Notes: a model not told the origin generated them from the letters alone. Shown: positions 17,691 to 26,984, counted from the first letter of the stretch. The stretch: DNA of 64,000 bases from CAWUIO01 sp963922455 (GCA_963922455.1 CAWUIO010000005.1:1-64000), one strand, 5' to 3'. Numbers and translations: made by a program.

Positions 17691-18548
17691 ATGATAGTAT
17701 TAGCCGAAAGCGGATCGACCAAAACCCAGTGGTACCTTCTCGAGGATGGGACTGCCCAAGCCTTGCCTGAGACTCCCGGAATAAACCCATTCTTGCAAAG
17801 CCCCGACAGCATTTTTGAGATTCTGCGTGGTGCTTTTGACGAAGCCATAATTCCCTCGGTACAACACGTGGTCTATTACGGAACGGGTTGCTCCATTCCC
17901 GAAAATTATCGAAGGATGGAGCAGGTCTTTCAAAGAATATTTCCCGCCGCTTCGTCCGAAATCTACCATGACCTCATGGGCGCCGCGCGAGGGCTGAGCG
18001 GGGATGAGCCCGGATTAATCGGCATTTTAGGGACAGGCTCCAACATTGCGTACTACAATGGCCAAACCATCGATAGCCCCAATATAAATATGGGATTTAT
18101 TCTAGGAGACGAGGGGAGTGGGGCCCACCTTGGCCGTCTCCTACTAAGAGCCTATATTTTGAAAGACCTCCCGGAGGAACTTCATCAAGCATTTCAAAAA
18201 CGGTATAGCCTAGACCGCGACCAGATTATGGCCCAAATTTATCACCAAGCCTATCCCAACCGCTTTATGGCCAGCTTTGCCCCATTTGTCAAAGATCATC
18301 AAGGGCATGCTTTCTGTCAGAAGCTGATCCGAAAAAACTTTGACCGTTTTTTTGCCCATTACGCGCAAAAAATGCCCGGTTTTGGTCAGCTTCCGGTTCA
18401 TTTTACTGGCTCTATTGCCTACCACTTTCAAGCCTTCTTGCAGGAAGTGGCCCAAGCCTGGGTTTCTCCCTTGGGCAATATCGTGCAAAGTCCCGTAGAA
18501 AACTTGGTAAGCTATCATCAAAAAAGATTAAATTCAAGCAAGTCTTAA
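17691..18548 (+). CDS. BadF/BadG-type sugar kinase (GlcNAc/MurNAc kinase-like)
   Basis: A 285-aa ASKHA-fold kinase. The N-terminal phosphate loop is ESGSTKTQW (6-14; the family usually has DGGGTKT), followed by GTGCSIP and LMGAARGLSGDEPGLIGILG, with the second phosphate motif GTGSNIAYY. The family includes N-acetylglucosamine kinase and the MurK muramate kinases of Bacteroidota. The next gene, 27 bases downstream, is murQ, which consumes MurNAc-6-phosphate. I infer that this kinase makes that substrate, i.e. a MurK role in peptidoglycan sugar salvage; a GlcNAc kinase is the alternative. No muropeptide permease is adjacent. Confidence 0.85.
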   Translation: MIVLAESGSTKTQWYLLEDGTAQALPETPGINPFLQSPDSIFEILRGAFDEAIIPSVQHVVYYGTGCSIPENYRRMEQVFQRIFPAASSEIYHDLMGAARGLSGDEPGLIGILGTGSNIAYYNGQTIDSPNINMGFILGDEGSGAHLGRLLLRAYILKDLPEELHQAFQKRYSLDRDQIMAQIYHQAYPNRFMASFAPFVKDHQGHAFCQKLIRKNFDRFFAHYAQKMPGFGQLPVHFTGSIAYHFQAFLQEVAQAWVSPLGNIVQSPVENLVSYHQKRLNSSKS

Positions 18549-18575
18549 AGCTTTCTCTTATTTAAATTATTTGCT

Positions 18576-19385
18576 ATGCCTTCCAGCACCGAATCTGCCT
18601 CACTTTACGAGCATTTAGAACACATGTCTACGCGTGAGCTCCTCGAGAATATAAACCGCGAAGACCATAAAGTGCCGGCCGCTGTGGCCCAAGTAATCCC
18701 CGCCCTAGAAAAACTAGTAGAGGAAATCGTACCACGCATGGAAAAAGGAGGCCGCTTATTTTATATAGGGGCCGGTACCAGTGGCCGTTTGGGCATAGTA
18801 GATGCCTCAGAATGCCCTCCTACTTTTGGCGTACCCGATGATTGGGTGATCGGACTCATTGCCGGAGGTGATTCGGCCATCCGCAAAGCCGTCGAATTTG
18901 CCGAAGACGACCGCCAACAAGCCTGGAAAGACTTAAAAGCCTATCACATTGATTCACAAGATGTTTTGATAGGAATTGCCGCTTCGGGCCGGACACCTTA
19001 CGTCTTAGGTGGGGTAGAAACCGCGCGCCAAGAAGGAATCCTCACCGCAGGGATTACCTGCAATTCCGGTTCGGCCCTCGCTCAACTGGTAGAACATCCC
19101 CTGGAAATCCTGGTGGGGCCCGAATTTGTCAGTGGCAGCACCCGTATGAAAAGCGGAACCGCCCAAAAATTGGTACTCAATATGATTACGACCTCCGTGA
19201 TGATCCGTTTGGGACGGGTGAAAGGAAATAAAATGGTAGACATGCAACTCAGCAACCAAAAACTGCTTGAGCGGGGTACCCGTATGCTTATGGAAGAGCT
19301 TAAGCTCGATGCCGAAACCGCCCGTAAATACCTTCTCGAGTATGGAAGCGTACGCAAAGTCTTAGAAAAGATGGCAAACTCTTAG
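18576..19385 (+). CDS. murQ: N-acetylmuramic acid 6-phosphate etherase
   Basis: Cleaves the lactyl ether of MurNAc-6-phosphate to GlcNAc-6-phosphate and D-lactate. The protein has 269 aa, slightly shorter than the roughly 300 aa of E. coli MurQ, lacking part of the C-terminal end. A SIS sugar-isomerase fold is visible: GAGTSGRLGIVDASECPPTFG (about residues 66-86, with the catalytic glutamate in ASECPPTFG), GIAASGRTPYV and SGSTRMKSGTAQKLVLN. It is the second gene of the salvage pair with the kinase upstream. A terminator was not found; the ABC gene starts 55 bases later. Confidence 0.95.
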   Translation: MPSSTESASLYEHLEHMSTRELLENINREDHKVPAAVAQVIPALEKLVEEIVPRMEKGGRLFYIGAGTSGRLGIVDASECPPTFGVPDDWVIGLIAGGDSAIRKAVEFAEDDRQQAWKDLKAYHIDSQDVLIGIAASGRTPYVLGGVETARQEGILTAGITCNSGSALAQLVEHPLEILVGPEFVSGSTRMKSGTAQKLVLNMITTSVMIRLGRVKGNKMVDMQLSNQKLLERGTRMLMEELKLDAETARKYLLEYGSVRKVLEKMANS

Positions 19386-19440
19386 ATGCCCCGCCGTGTT
19401 ATGAGGAGGTGGGTTCAGTATACTATCTTCTTTTTTTATT

Positions 19441-20133
19441 ATGTCTGCTATTTTAGAAGTAAAAAATCTCAGTAAATCCTTCCCCAGTGGGGACCAAAAA
19501 CTTACCGTCCTGGATCAAATCAATTTTTCGGTAGAAACCGGAGCAACGTTTGCCATTGTTGGCCCCTCCGGGAGTGGAAAAACTACCTTGCTAGGCCTAT
19601 GTGCCGGGCTAGACCGAGCCTCCGAAGGAAGTGTTTTGTTGAATGGCGTCACCCTCGACACCCTCAACGAAGATGAAAGGGCCAAAGTACGCAACCAGTA
19701 CGTAGGTTTCATTTTCCAAAATTTCCAGTTGATCCCCACCTTAACTGCCTTGGAAAATGTGATGGTTCCCCTCGAACTCCGAGGCGAAAAAAACATCCGG
19801 CCCCGCTCCCAGGATTTACTCGATAAAGTAGGCCTTGGGGAACGCTTTCACCACTATCCTACCCAGCTTTCTGGGGGTGAGCAGCAGCGGGTAGCCCTGG
19901 CCCGGGCATTCTCGAATGAACCCAAAATCCTATTTGCCGACGAACCTACCGGTAATTTGGATGAAGAGACCAGCGAAAAAGTTGAAAACCTCTTGTTTTC
20001 CCTCAATCGGGAACTGGGCACTACCCTGGTTGTGGTTACCCACGATATGGAACTGGCCCGAAAAACCCAACGCATCATCCGTTTAAAAGGAGGCAAGTTG
20101 ATCTCTGATGAGATGGTCCCTGCCGTCTCATAA
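19441..20133 (+). CDS. ABC transporter ATP-binding protein (MacB/LolD/YbbA type)
   Basis: A 230-aa cytoplasmic ATPase. Walker A is GPSGSGKTT (41-49), the Q-loop region is FIFQNFQLIPTLTALENV, the signature is LSGGEQQRVALARAF (about 140), Walker B is ILFADEPTGNLD and the switch is VVTHD. The sequence type is that of FtsX/MacB-like mechanotransmitting exporters (LolD, YbbA). These ATPases normally sit next to a permease gene, yet none is present: downstream come only repeats R3/R4 and a convergent gene, and upstream is murQ. The permease must be elsewhere, or was lost. Confidence 0.92.
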   Translation: MSAILEVKNLSKSFPSGDQKLTVLDQINFSVETGATFAIVGPSGSGKTTLLGLCAGLDRASEGSVLLNGVTLDTLNEDERAKVRNQYVGFIFQNFQLIPTLTALENVMVPLELRGEKNIRPRSQDLLDKVGLGERFHHYPTQLSGGEQQRVALARAFSNEPKILFADEPTGNLDEETSEKVENLLFSLNRELGTTLVVVTHDMELARKTQRIIRLKGGKLISDEMVPAVS

Positions 20134-20162
20134 GGCCTATTATGATCCCGCAAAGAAATTTT

Positions 20163-20292
20163 GGGGCTTGCCCGCGCTATACAAATAAGGGCTAATATGC
20201 CCGTATGCGGCCGCGCGGGCCGGGCTTTCGCCACTCGCCGGCCCACGCGCATACCAGCGGCGGGCTCAAACAAATGGCTCTATCCCTAAGCC
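20163..20292 (-). repeat. Interspersed structured repeat, copy R3
   Basis: Tail at left, head at right (20288-20292). P1 is GGCTT/AAGCC. P3 is GCCCGCGC (20170-20177) with GCGCGGGC (20213-20220), 8 perfect pairs. Core of the GAGCCCGCCGCTGG type. Pair B with R4, only 70 nt between heads. It fills the gap between the ABC gene and the convergent WG-repeat gene. Confidence 0.85.
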
Positions 20293-20362
20293 AATTGGGA
20301 AAATACCCTGGCCGCCGAATCCTCTTTCCATGTCACTTCCCTACGCGCTTCCCCCCTTCTTC

Positions 20363-20493
20363 AGCTTAGGGATGGAACGGCATGTTTGAGCTCGTAAGGG
20401 CCCGGGGGGAAAGGCAGCGAGTAGTGACAGCCCGACCCGCGCCGAAACCCCATAGGCTTATTTGCCCCGATGTTCTTGGCGCGGGGAAGCCCC
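20363..20493 (+). repeat. Interspersed structured repeat, copy R4
   Basis: Head at left (AGCTTAGGG rather than GGCTTAGGG), tail GGGGAAGCCCC at the right. P3 is CCCGCGCC (20436-20443) with GGCGCGGG (20478-20485), 8 perfect pairs. P2 of the CTCG/CGAG type (GAGCTCGTAAGGGCCC and CAGCGAGTAG). P1 is only 4 bp here. The rest of the gap to 20627 shows no gene of its own. Confidence 0.82.
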
Positions 20494-20627
20494 AAAGCTT
20501 ATGTCTTATAACCCGTTTACGATTATTTTTGTCGGCTAAAAGCCTGGCTAAGAAGGAAATACAGGAGGTGGACTTCCGTGGTAAAATGGCACTCTGCCGC
20601 CCAAAGCAATTAGATGAAAACCGTTTT

Positions 20628-22316
20628 TTAATCAAAAAATTCGGTGCCCCGCGTATCAATATAGCCCCAACGGCCCTGAAACTTCACTCGGGCAAACCCG
20701 CCCCGAAATGGGCTGACCTGCTCATAACGAAAAGGAATTACGGGCTTCTCGCGAGGACTAATATAGCCCCATTTCCCCTCTTTTTTTACGGCTATCAAAT
20801 TATAAGGCCACAGGTCTTCCTCATTCTGGGTCGTGGGAAGGACAATATCCTCATAAACAAACGACAGCAGGACTCTCTCCTTATGATCTATCAAGCCCCA
20901 ATAATTACCCTTTTTTACTAAAAACAGGTTCTCGACCTGATAAATCTTTCCCGGACGGGCCGGAGGGGCGTAGAGAGGACGTATACTTTCTTCCCCTTGC
21001 CGGTTGATAAAGCCCATAAAGCTGCCCGAATCGGTTTTTTGGATAAAGTAAGCGGACCCATTTCTAAACCTTCCAACCTCTGCATAGCCCTCTTCCCGTA
21101 GCTTTTTGCCGTGTGGATCGAGCCAATTTTGCCTACCCTCTTCCTTGATCCGAATAAAGCCTTCTTTATAAAAAAAGTCGATCAACTCTTGCCCTTCCTT
21201 GAGCCGGAATAGCTCATCCCCTTTGCGGTTGATAAACAGCCAACTGGGATTTAAATAGGAGCTTTCAAAACTGACGGCTGCTACCCCCTCATTGAAGGCT
21301 TTGGCCACTCCATATCGAAAAGGAATAACAATTTTATTTCGTTTATCAATGTAACCCCATTTGCCATCTCGAGAGACTTGCACCAGTCCTTCTTCAAATT
21401 GGAGAAACTTATATTCCGGGCTAGCAAAATCATAAGATGGGGGAATGACAAATACATTTTCTTGATTAATGAAGCCGGTTTTATAACCCTTGGCGGTTTT
21501 TAGTACCACACAGGCCAGGTCATCTTTGAAAGTACCGATAAATTCATACTCAATAGGAATAATAGGGTTGCCGAAGGTATTAATATAGCCCCACTTATTC
21601 TGGTAACGCACCCGGGCCTTCCCCTCCTCAAAATTTAGCTTGAGATAGGTAGAAGAAGGTATTGGCAAGAAACGCGTCGTGAGGGAAGACTCCAGCAAAG
21701 TCTCGTTTTCAAATTGATGGTCTTCTACCCGCTCGACCTCATAGCGAATTGGGATTTTTACTTTTCCACTTCGGTTGATCATCCCCCATTTACCTCCCTG
21801 ATTGACCCCCAAGGAATACGGGATATTACACTCCCGGATCAGGTCGTATTGCATTTCCGGGAGTTTCCCCCGGTACCGGGGCAGGTATCCCCATTTGCCG
21901 CCTTGGCCAGTGGAGTCTACCCCCAAGGCAACAACTACCCGACCTTTTTTGCTATCACTGTATACCAGGTCAAACTCGCAGGGGAGAAATATATCCCCTT
22001 TCAAATCCATGAGTCCCCATTGCCCGTTTTGTTTGACTTTGGCCAGGTCGCCAATAAAAAACTGGGCATCCTCAAATTGGCACGGAATCAAGAGGTTTTT
22101 TTGCCGATCACAGTAGCCCCATAAATCCCCAGAACGATAGGGGATGAGTTCTTGAGCTTGGGCTGAGATCTGAATCAAAAAAAACAAACTTACTCCAAGT
22201 AAAAACTTTTTATACCCAAGTATTGAGTAAGCGGGACTGGCTTGTTTGGAGTTTTTCTGCTTAAACTCCCAAAATGGAGTATACTGACTTGCTAAAAGCA
22301 TAGGCTTCCTTGGCAT
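20628..22316 (-). CDS. Secreted WG-repeat protein
   Basis: A 562-aa protein with a hydrophobic export signal at about 37-56 (ending SAQAQ). The start may lie inside the first 36 residues, as there are Mets at 1 and 6. The rest is built of about 13 WG (KWG) repeats of 35-50 residues, each around a motif such as GKWGYIDKRNK or GRWGYIDTRGT followed by IPFRYE. WG repeats form beta-structures of unknown ligand; such proteins are common and variable in Bacteroidota. Nothing indicates catalysis. It is convergent with the ABC gene, and repeats R3 and R4 lie just after its stop. Confidence 0.88.
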   Translation of the reverse strand: MPRKPMLLASQYTPFWEFKQKNSKQASPAYSILGYKKFLLGVSLFFLIQISAQAQELIPYRSGDLWGYCDRQKNLLIPCQFEDAQFFIGDLAKVKQNGQWGLMDLKGDIFLPCEFDLVYSDSKKGRVVVALGVDSTGQGGKWGYLPRYRGKLPEMQYDLIRECNIPYSLGVNQGGKWGMINRSGKVKIPIRYEVERVEDHQFENETLLESSLTTRFLPIPSSTYLKLNFEEGKARVRYQNKWGYINTFGNPIIPIEYEFIGTFKDDLACVVLKTAKGYKTGFINQENVFVIPPSYDFASPEYKFLQFEEGLVQVSRDGKWGYIDKRNKIVIPFRYGVAKAFNEGVAAVSFESSYLNPSWLFINRKGDELFRLKEGQELIDFFYKEGFIRIKEEGRQNWLDPHGKKLREEGYAEVGRFRNGSAYFIQKTDSGSFMGFINRQGEESIRPLYAPPARPGKIYQVENLFLVKKGNYWGLIDHKERVLLSFVYEDIVLPTTQNEEDLWPYNLIAVKKEGKWGYISPREKPVIPFRYEQVSPFRGGFARVKFQGRWGYIDTRGTEFFD

Positions 22317-22333
22317 ATTCGGTGTAAAACTTT

Positions 22334-22341
22334 TAAATTTG
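22334..22341 (+). promoter_or_regulatory. Candidate -7 element upstream of the M1 peptidase gene
   Basis: TAAATTTG fits TAnnTTTG. A TTG lies at 22310-22312, but the spacing is 21 rather than 19, so this is a weak candidate. The leader would be about 95 nt. Confidence 0.3.
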
Positions 22342-22442
22342 TATTTGTCTCTTAATTTATCCTTTAACTAGCTGGTTTAGGATTCTTCTAAGGGTACTGA
22401 TGAAATACTTTTTTGAGTTAGTACACAAGTGAAATTACTATC

Positions 22443-24659
22443 ATGAAACGAATTATTCTGCTGTTTTTATTTATTTATTCATACAATGTGGGAGCCCAAA
22501 CCCCAAAACCTCCATATACCAGTTCAAAATTTGAACAGTTGGATGAGTTGCTGCCCACTCCTAACACCTACCGTACCGGCGATGGATCACCCGGCCCCGC
22601 CTATTGGCAACAAAAAGCGGATTACAAAATCAAAGTCACCCTCAACGATGATAATCAAACCATGGAGGGGACCGAAACCATTACTTACTATAATAACTCT
22701 CCCCAAAATTTAAATTATATCTGGCTCCAATTAGACCAGAACCGATATAGTAAGGAGTCCGATTCCTATAAAGCGGAGACGTTTAGTTTGCAGAACCGTA
22801 TGAGCTACCAGTTTGTCAGCTGGATTTTTGGGATTGGTTCTGAAAATGGTTACGAATTAGGAAACATTCGGGATGCTCAAGGCAAAGCTCTTGAGTTTAC
22901 CCTGCATAAAACCATGCTTCGCATTGATTTGCCACAGCCCTTAAAAGCCAATGGTGGCACGTTTACTTTTTCCTTAGATTGGAAAAATAAAATCCGTGAT
23001 GCAGATAAGATGGGTTCGCGGGGTGGATATGAGTATTTTGAAGAAAACAATAATTACTTATACGAAATCGCTCAGTGGTTCCCGCGCATGGCCGTTTATG
23101 ATGACTACAATGGCTGGCAAAACAAGCAGTTTTTAGGAAGTGGGGAGTTTGCTCTCACTTTTGGTGACTACGAAGTGGAAATCACCGTCCCCGAAGATCA
23201 CGTGGTAGGCGCAACGGGCGTGCTACAAAACCCCAACGAAGTACTCAGTTCAGAACAAAGACAGCGACTGTCTAAAGCTGAAAAAAGTGATAGTCCCGTA
23301 TTTATCGTAAGCCCCGAGGAAGCGCTGGCCAATGAAAAAGAAAAAGCCTCCGGCACAAAAACCTGGAAATACAAAGCCGAAAATGTTCGGGATTTTGCTT
23401 TTGCCAGCTCCCGAAAATTCATCTGGGATGCCCAAGGGGTCGATATGAACGGCAAGACCGTGATGGCTATGTCCCTCTATCCCAAAGAAGGGAACCCAAC
23501 TTGGGGCAAATATTCTACCCGCGTAGTTGCTCAAACCTTGGAGACTTATTCCAAATACACTTTTGATTATCCTTACCCAGTGGCCTATTCGGTGCACGGC
23601 CCCATTTTTGGGATGGAATACCCCATGATTTGCTTCAACGGGGGGCGTCCTAATCCTGATGGGAGCAATATTGAGCGTACGCGCCGGGCAATGATTTCGG
23701 TGATCATTCACGAAGTAGGGCATAACTACTTCCCGATGATTGTAAACTCCGACGAGAGACAGTGGACTTGGATGGACGAAGGGCTCAACTCCTTTTTACA
23801 ATACCTTACCGAGCAGGAGATTCCTAAAAAAGCGTGGGCGCAAGCCGATTACCCGCCGAGTAAAGCCTATCCTTCTCGCCGCGGTCCCGCCAAAAACATT
23901 GTTCGTTATATGCGCTCCGACCCTCGATATTTGGTGCCGATTATGACCAATTCGGAGCAAATCCAACAATTTGGTAACAATGCCTACGGAAAACCCGCTA
24001 CCGCTTTGAATATCTTGCGCGAGACGGTTATGGGGCCTGAGTTGTTTGATTTTGCCTTCAAGCAATATTCTCAAAAATGGATGTTCAAGCATCCCAAGCC
24101 AGCCGATTTTTTCCGCACCATGGAAGATGCCAGTGCCTTCGATTTGGATTGGTTTTGGAGAGGCTGGTTTTATACAACCGAGGCCTGCGATCAAGCCATC
24201 GATTCGGTTCGCTTGTTCCAAATCCCCGGTAGTGCCCGTAGTGCCGAAAGTGCCGCTTTTACCAAGATTAACTTTGAGTACCCTTCTGCTGAGGAGCTCA
24301 TTAAGCTCATTGAGCAAAATGGCTTCCAACTGAGTGAGACAGAAAAAAATAATCTCAGTGCTGATAAGTTTTACTATGAGCTTTCCCTTAGTAATCCGGG
24401 TGGCTTAGTAATGCCGGTAATTGTGCAATTAACGTATGTAGATGGATCCAAAGAAATGCGCCGCTTCCCGGCAGAAATCTGGCGAAAAAGCCCAGAAAGC
24501 ATTCATAAGGTGATTTTAACCGACAAAGAAGTAATCTCCTTTGACCTGGACCCTAAGGAAGAATTGGCCGACATTGACACGAGCAATAATGCCTACCCCC
24601 GTAGCAAGGATGATAAAGACTCTCGCTTTGAGCGTTTCAAAAATAATCAAAACGAATAG
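22443..24659 (+). CDS. M1-family zinc metallopeptidase (secreted)
   Basis: Zinc aminopeptidase-like enzyme of 738 aa with a signal peptide (1-18, ending VGAQ). The N-terminal beta domain begins at about 50. The gluzincin core has GMEYPMICFNG, a Bacteroidota variant of the GxMEN exopeptidase motif. The zinc site is H423-E-V-G-H427, then exactly 18 residues to E446 in WMDEGLNSF. All zinc ligands and the catalytic Glu are present. The GxMEN-to-GMEY change means aminopeptidase activity should not be assumed. Exported to the periplasm or outside; likely degrades peptides. It is transcribed alone, ending in the hairpin at 24706. Confidence 0.92.
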   Translation: MKRIILLFLFIYSYNVGAQTPKPPYTSSKFEQLDELLPTPNTYRTGDGSPGPAYWQQKADYKIKVTLNDDNQTMEGTETITYYNNSPQNLNYIWLQLDQNRYSKESDSYKAETFSLQNRMSYQFVSWIFGIGSENGYELGNIRDAQGKALEFTLHKTMLRIDLPQPLKANGGTFTFSLDWKNKIRDADKMGSRGGYEYFEENNNYLYEIAQWFPRMAVYDDYNGWQNKQFLGSGEFALTFGDYEVEITVPEDHVVGATGVLQNPNEVLSSEQRQRLSKAEKSDSPVFIVSPEEALANEKEKASGTKTWKYKAENVRDFAFASSRKFIWDAQGVDMNGKTVMAMSLYPKEGNPTWGKYSTRVVAQTLETYSKYTFDYPYPVAYSVHGPIFGMEYPMICFNGGRPNPDGSNIERTRRAMISVIIHEVGHNYFPMIVNSDERQWTWMDEGLNSFLQYLTEQEIPKKAWAQADYPPSKAYPSRRGPAKNIVRYMRSDPRYLVPIMTNSEQIQQFGNNAYGKPATALNILRETVMGPELFDFAFKQYSQKWMFKHPKPADFFRTMEDASAFDLDWFWRGWFYTTEACDQAIDSVRLFQIPGSARSAESAAFTKINFEYPSAEELIKLIEQNGFQLSETEKNNLSADKFYYELSLSNPGGLVMPVIVQLTYVDGSKEMRRFPAEIWRKSPESIHKVILTDKEVISFDLDPKEELADIDTSNNAYPRSKDDKDSRFERFKNNQNE

Positions 24660-24705
24660 CCCATTCTGGAGTTATATAGTATACTATCACTTTCACTTCT
24701 TAATA

Positions 24706-24730
24706 CCGGATAAGCTCCATGCTTATCCGG
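24706..24730 (+). terminator. Hairpin after the M1 peptidase gene
   Basis: Perfect 10-bp stem CCGGATAAGC/GCTTATCCGG with a 5-nt loop, 47 bases after the stop; the T-rich stretch follows after a few bases. Confidence 0.65.
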
Positions 24731-24764
24731 ATCACATTTAATTTTTTAACCTCAAAAATTTAGT

Positions 24765-25064
24765 ATGCGCATCGAAGTGATATGTATTAATGATAAGCAC
24801 CGCCCCAATGAAGTTCCTTCCAGTCGGTGGATCAAAGAAGGGAGTACCTACCATATTGTCCAAATTGACAAACTCAATGCCCAAGGGGGGATACTAGGAT
24901 GTAAATTAGAAGAAATCAACAATGATGACCTAAGCCCCTACGAGTATTTTCGTTTAGATCGGTTTGCCGTACCGGTAACTTTTAAAGCCGAAGAAGAAAA
25001 CCTGGATCAGATAGATATCAGCGAACTGGAAGAGGTATTGGAAAGTGAGCAAGTGAAAAACTAG
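24765..25064 (+). CDS. Small acidic protein of unknown function
   Basis: A 99-aa cytoplasmic protein beginning MRIEVICINDKHRPNEVPSS. It has a compact beta-rich first two-thirds (WIKEGSTYHIVQIDKL, GGILGCKLEE) and an acidic coil tail. I know no named function; the pattern looks like a conserved Bacteroidota hypothetical. It lies on the same strand after the peptidase, but behind a hairpin, so it probably has its own promoter. Coding character is good (no shadow of another gene, ATG start), so I regard it as real. Confidence 0.7.
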   Translation: MRIEVICINDKHRPNEVPSSRWIKEGSTYHIVQIDKLNAQGGILGCKLEEINNDDLSPYEYFRLDRFAVPVTFKAEEENLDQIDISELEEVLESEQVKN

Positions 25065-25132
25065 GTCCCCTCGAAAAACAGAGAGCCTTTCTCTGGCTAA
25101 GAGGCCAGGCATAAGTTGCCCCATCACCAAAA

Positions 25133-25160
25133 AAGGGAATCGTTATGCACGATTCCCTTT
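25133..25160 (-). terminator. Terminator of sucC
   Basis: AAGGGAATCG/CGATTCCCTT stem (8-10 bp) with a short loop. On the minus strand it is followed by TTTTTT, 22 bases after the sucC stop. Confidence 0.8.
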
Positions 25161-25181
25161 CTTATTGTTGCCTAAAATTTT

Positions 25182-26375
25182 TTATTGGCCCAAAGCTTCT
25201 TTTACCCGGGCGGCTGCATCTTTGAGTAAGATGGCCGAAGTAACTTCAAGTCCTGACTCTTCAATAATTTTAGCTCCTTCTTCGGCATTGGTTCCTTGCA
25301 AGCGCACAATGATTGGCACTTGGATACTACCAATATTTTTGTAAGCTTCCACGACTCCATTGGCCACCCGGTCGCCACGAACAATCCCTCCAAAAATATT
25401 GATCAAAATGGCTTTCACGTTCGGATCTTTTAGAATGATACGGAAGCCTGCTTCTACCGTTTGGGCATTGGCCCCTCCTCCTACATCCAAGAAGTTGGCG
25501 GGCTCTCCGCCTGATAGCTTGATAATATCCATGGTAGCCATGGCCAAACCGGCCCCATTTACCATACAACCTACATTTCCGTCCAGTTTTACGTAGTTTA
25601 GGTGAGACTCTTTAGCTTCCACTTCCAAAGGCTCTTCTTCCCGTACATCCCGAAGCTCCGCCAAATCTTTATGGCGATACAAGGCATTATCGTCTAAGTC
25701 TACTTTGGCATCTACGGCCAAAATCTTATTATCTGAAGTTTTTAGCGCGGGATTTACTTCAAATAAAGCCGCGTCTATCCCGATATACGCCTGATACAAA
25801 GCTTTTAAGAACTTCACCATTTCTTTAAAAGCCTGGCCGCTCAACTCCAGGGCAAAGGCAAGCTTGCGCGCCTGAAAGTCGGTAAATCCAACCCGGGGGT
25901 CAATAAATTCTTTGATGATTTTTTCTGGGGTATTTTCGGCTACCTCTTCGATATCCATTCCTCCTTCGGTACTGACCACGACAACATTGCGGCTGGTAGC
26001 CCGGTCTAGCAGGATACTTACATAGTATTCTTTAGGCTCGCTCTCCCCAGGGTAGTAAACATCCTGCGCGATCAATACTTGATGAACCTTTTTCCCTTCG
26101 GGGCCGGTTTGAGGCGTTACCAATTGCATGCCGATGATTTGCTCCGAGAGGCTCTTCACATCATCATAGCTTTTGGCCAATTTTACCCCGCCCCCCTTAC
26201 CGCGCCCTCCGGCGTGGATTTGAGCTTTCACGACAAACCATTCCGACCCAGTCTCGGCATTTACTTTTTTGGCGGCTTCCAGGGCAGCTTCGGGAGTATC
26301 GGCTACCTCACCTTCTTGGATACGGACCCCGTAACTTTTGAGGATCTCCTTCGATTGATATTCATGTAGGTTCAT
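25182..26375 (-). CDS. sucC: Succinyl-CoA ligase (ADP-forming) subunit beta
   Basis: TCA-cycle enzyme subunit of 397 aa. The N-terminal ATP-grasp domain has FVVKAQIHAGGRGKGGGVKL near residues 47-66 (nucleotide binding) and DVYYPGESEPKEYYVS. FEVNPALKTSDNKI holds metal-binding acidic residues. The C-terminal CoA-ligase domain has NFLDVGGGAN and ILINIFGGIVRGD. Length and motifs match the complete family. The alpha subunit gene sucD is not adjacent, which is common in Bacteroidota. It is divergent from the thioesterase gene, with 204 bases between the starts. Confidence 0.96.
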   Translation of the reverse strand: MNLHEYQSKEILKSYGVRIQEGEVADTPEAALEAAKKVNAETGSEWFVVKAQIHAGGRGKGGGVKLAKSYDDVKSLSEQIIGMQLVTPQTGPEGKKVHQVLIAQDVYYPGESEPKEYYVSILLDRATSRNVVVVSTEGGMDIEEVAENTPEKIIKEFIDPRVGFTDFQARKLAFALELSGQAFKEMVKFLKALYQAYIGIDAALFEVNPALKTSDNKILAVDAKVDLDDNALYRHKDLAELRDVREEEPLEVEAKESHLNYVKLDGNVGCMVNGAGLAMATMDIIKLSGGEPANFLDVGGGANAQTVEAGFRIILKDPNVKAILINIFGGIVRGDRVANGVVEAYKNIGSIQVPIIVRLQGTNAEEGAKIIEESGLEVTSAILLKDAAARVKEALGQ

Positions 26376-26470
26376 AAATTCGCTGAATTAGTTTAGGAGG
26401 ATGAAAAAAAGCAAGCAGATGTATTCCTGATTTCTGCACATATGCTGCCCCGAATCTAAATAATTAATTA

Positions 26471-26478
26471 TAATTTTG
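26471..26478 (+). promoter_or_regulatory. Candidate -7 element upstream of the thioesterase gene
   Basis: TAATTTTG fits TAnnTTTG, but there is no TTTG 19 nt upstream. Weak. Confidence 0.25.
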
Positions 26479-26579
26479 AAAGGCTGATTTTCATTCTAAA
26501 CCAAACTCAGACAATTCGACAGAAGTCCAACCTAATTTAGCCTTCTTAAGCACTTTTTTTTGCCAAATTTTCAAGCCCT

Positions 26580-26984
26580 ATGTTTACACACCAAACCCAC
26601 ACCCGGGTACGCTACGCCGAAACCGACCAAATGGGATATGTCTATTACGGCAATTATGCCACCTATTATGAAGTGGCCCGGGTAGAAGCTTTTCGTCACC
26701 TGGGGGTTCCGTACCGGGCCTTGGAAGATCAAGGTATCATGATGCCCGTATATGAAATGAAAACCCGCTTTATCCAACCCGCCCTATATGATGATTTGAT
26801 ACGCTTAGAAGTCAGTATCCCTACCGTACCCTCCGTCCGCATCGAGTTTGAGTATAAAATCCATAACGAATCGGGTACTTTACTCAATACCGGATCTACT
26901 ACCCTCGTATTTTTTGAACAAGCCCGCCAAAAACTGATCCGCTGCCCTGAGTTTTTATTAGAAAAATTAAAATCACATTTTTAA
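26580..26984 (+). CDS. Acyl-CoA thioesterase, YbgC/FadM-type hot-dog fold
   Basis: A 134-aa single hot-dog domain. The active-site run YAETDQMGYVYYGNY (12-26) contains D16, the family's catalytic Asp, followed by the long central helix (YYEVARVEAFRHLG). The family hydrolyses acyl-CoA thioesters, often of 4-hydroxybenzoyl-CoA or branched types; the substrate here is unknown. Cytoplasmic. It is the first gene of a plus-strand pair with the photolyase, with 97 bases between this stop and the photolyase ATG at 27082. Confidence 0.9.
   Translation: MFTHQTHTRVRYAETDQMGYVYYGNYATYYEVARVEAFRHLGVPYRALEDQGIMMPVYEMKTRFIQPALYDDLIRLEVSIPTVPSVRIEFEYKIHNESGTLLNTGSTTLVFFEQARQKLIRCPEFLLEKLKSHF

Noticed and set aside
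20382..20921. A 179-codon plus-strand frame starting in R4
   Set aside because: First part is repeat, the rest is the antisense of the WG-repeat gene.
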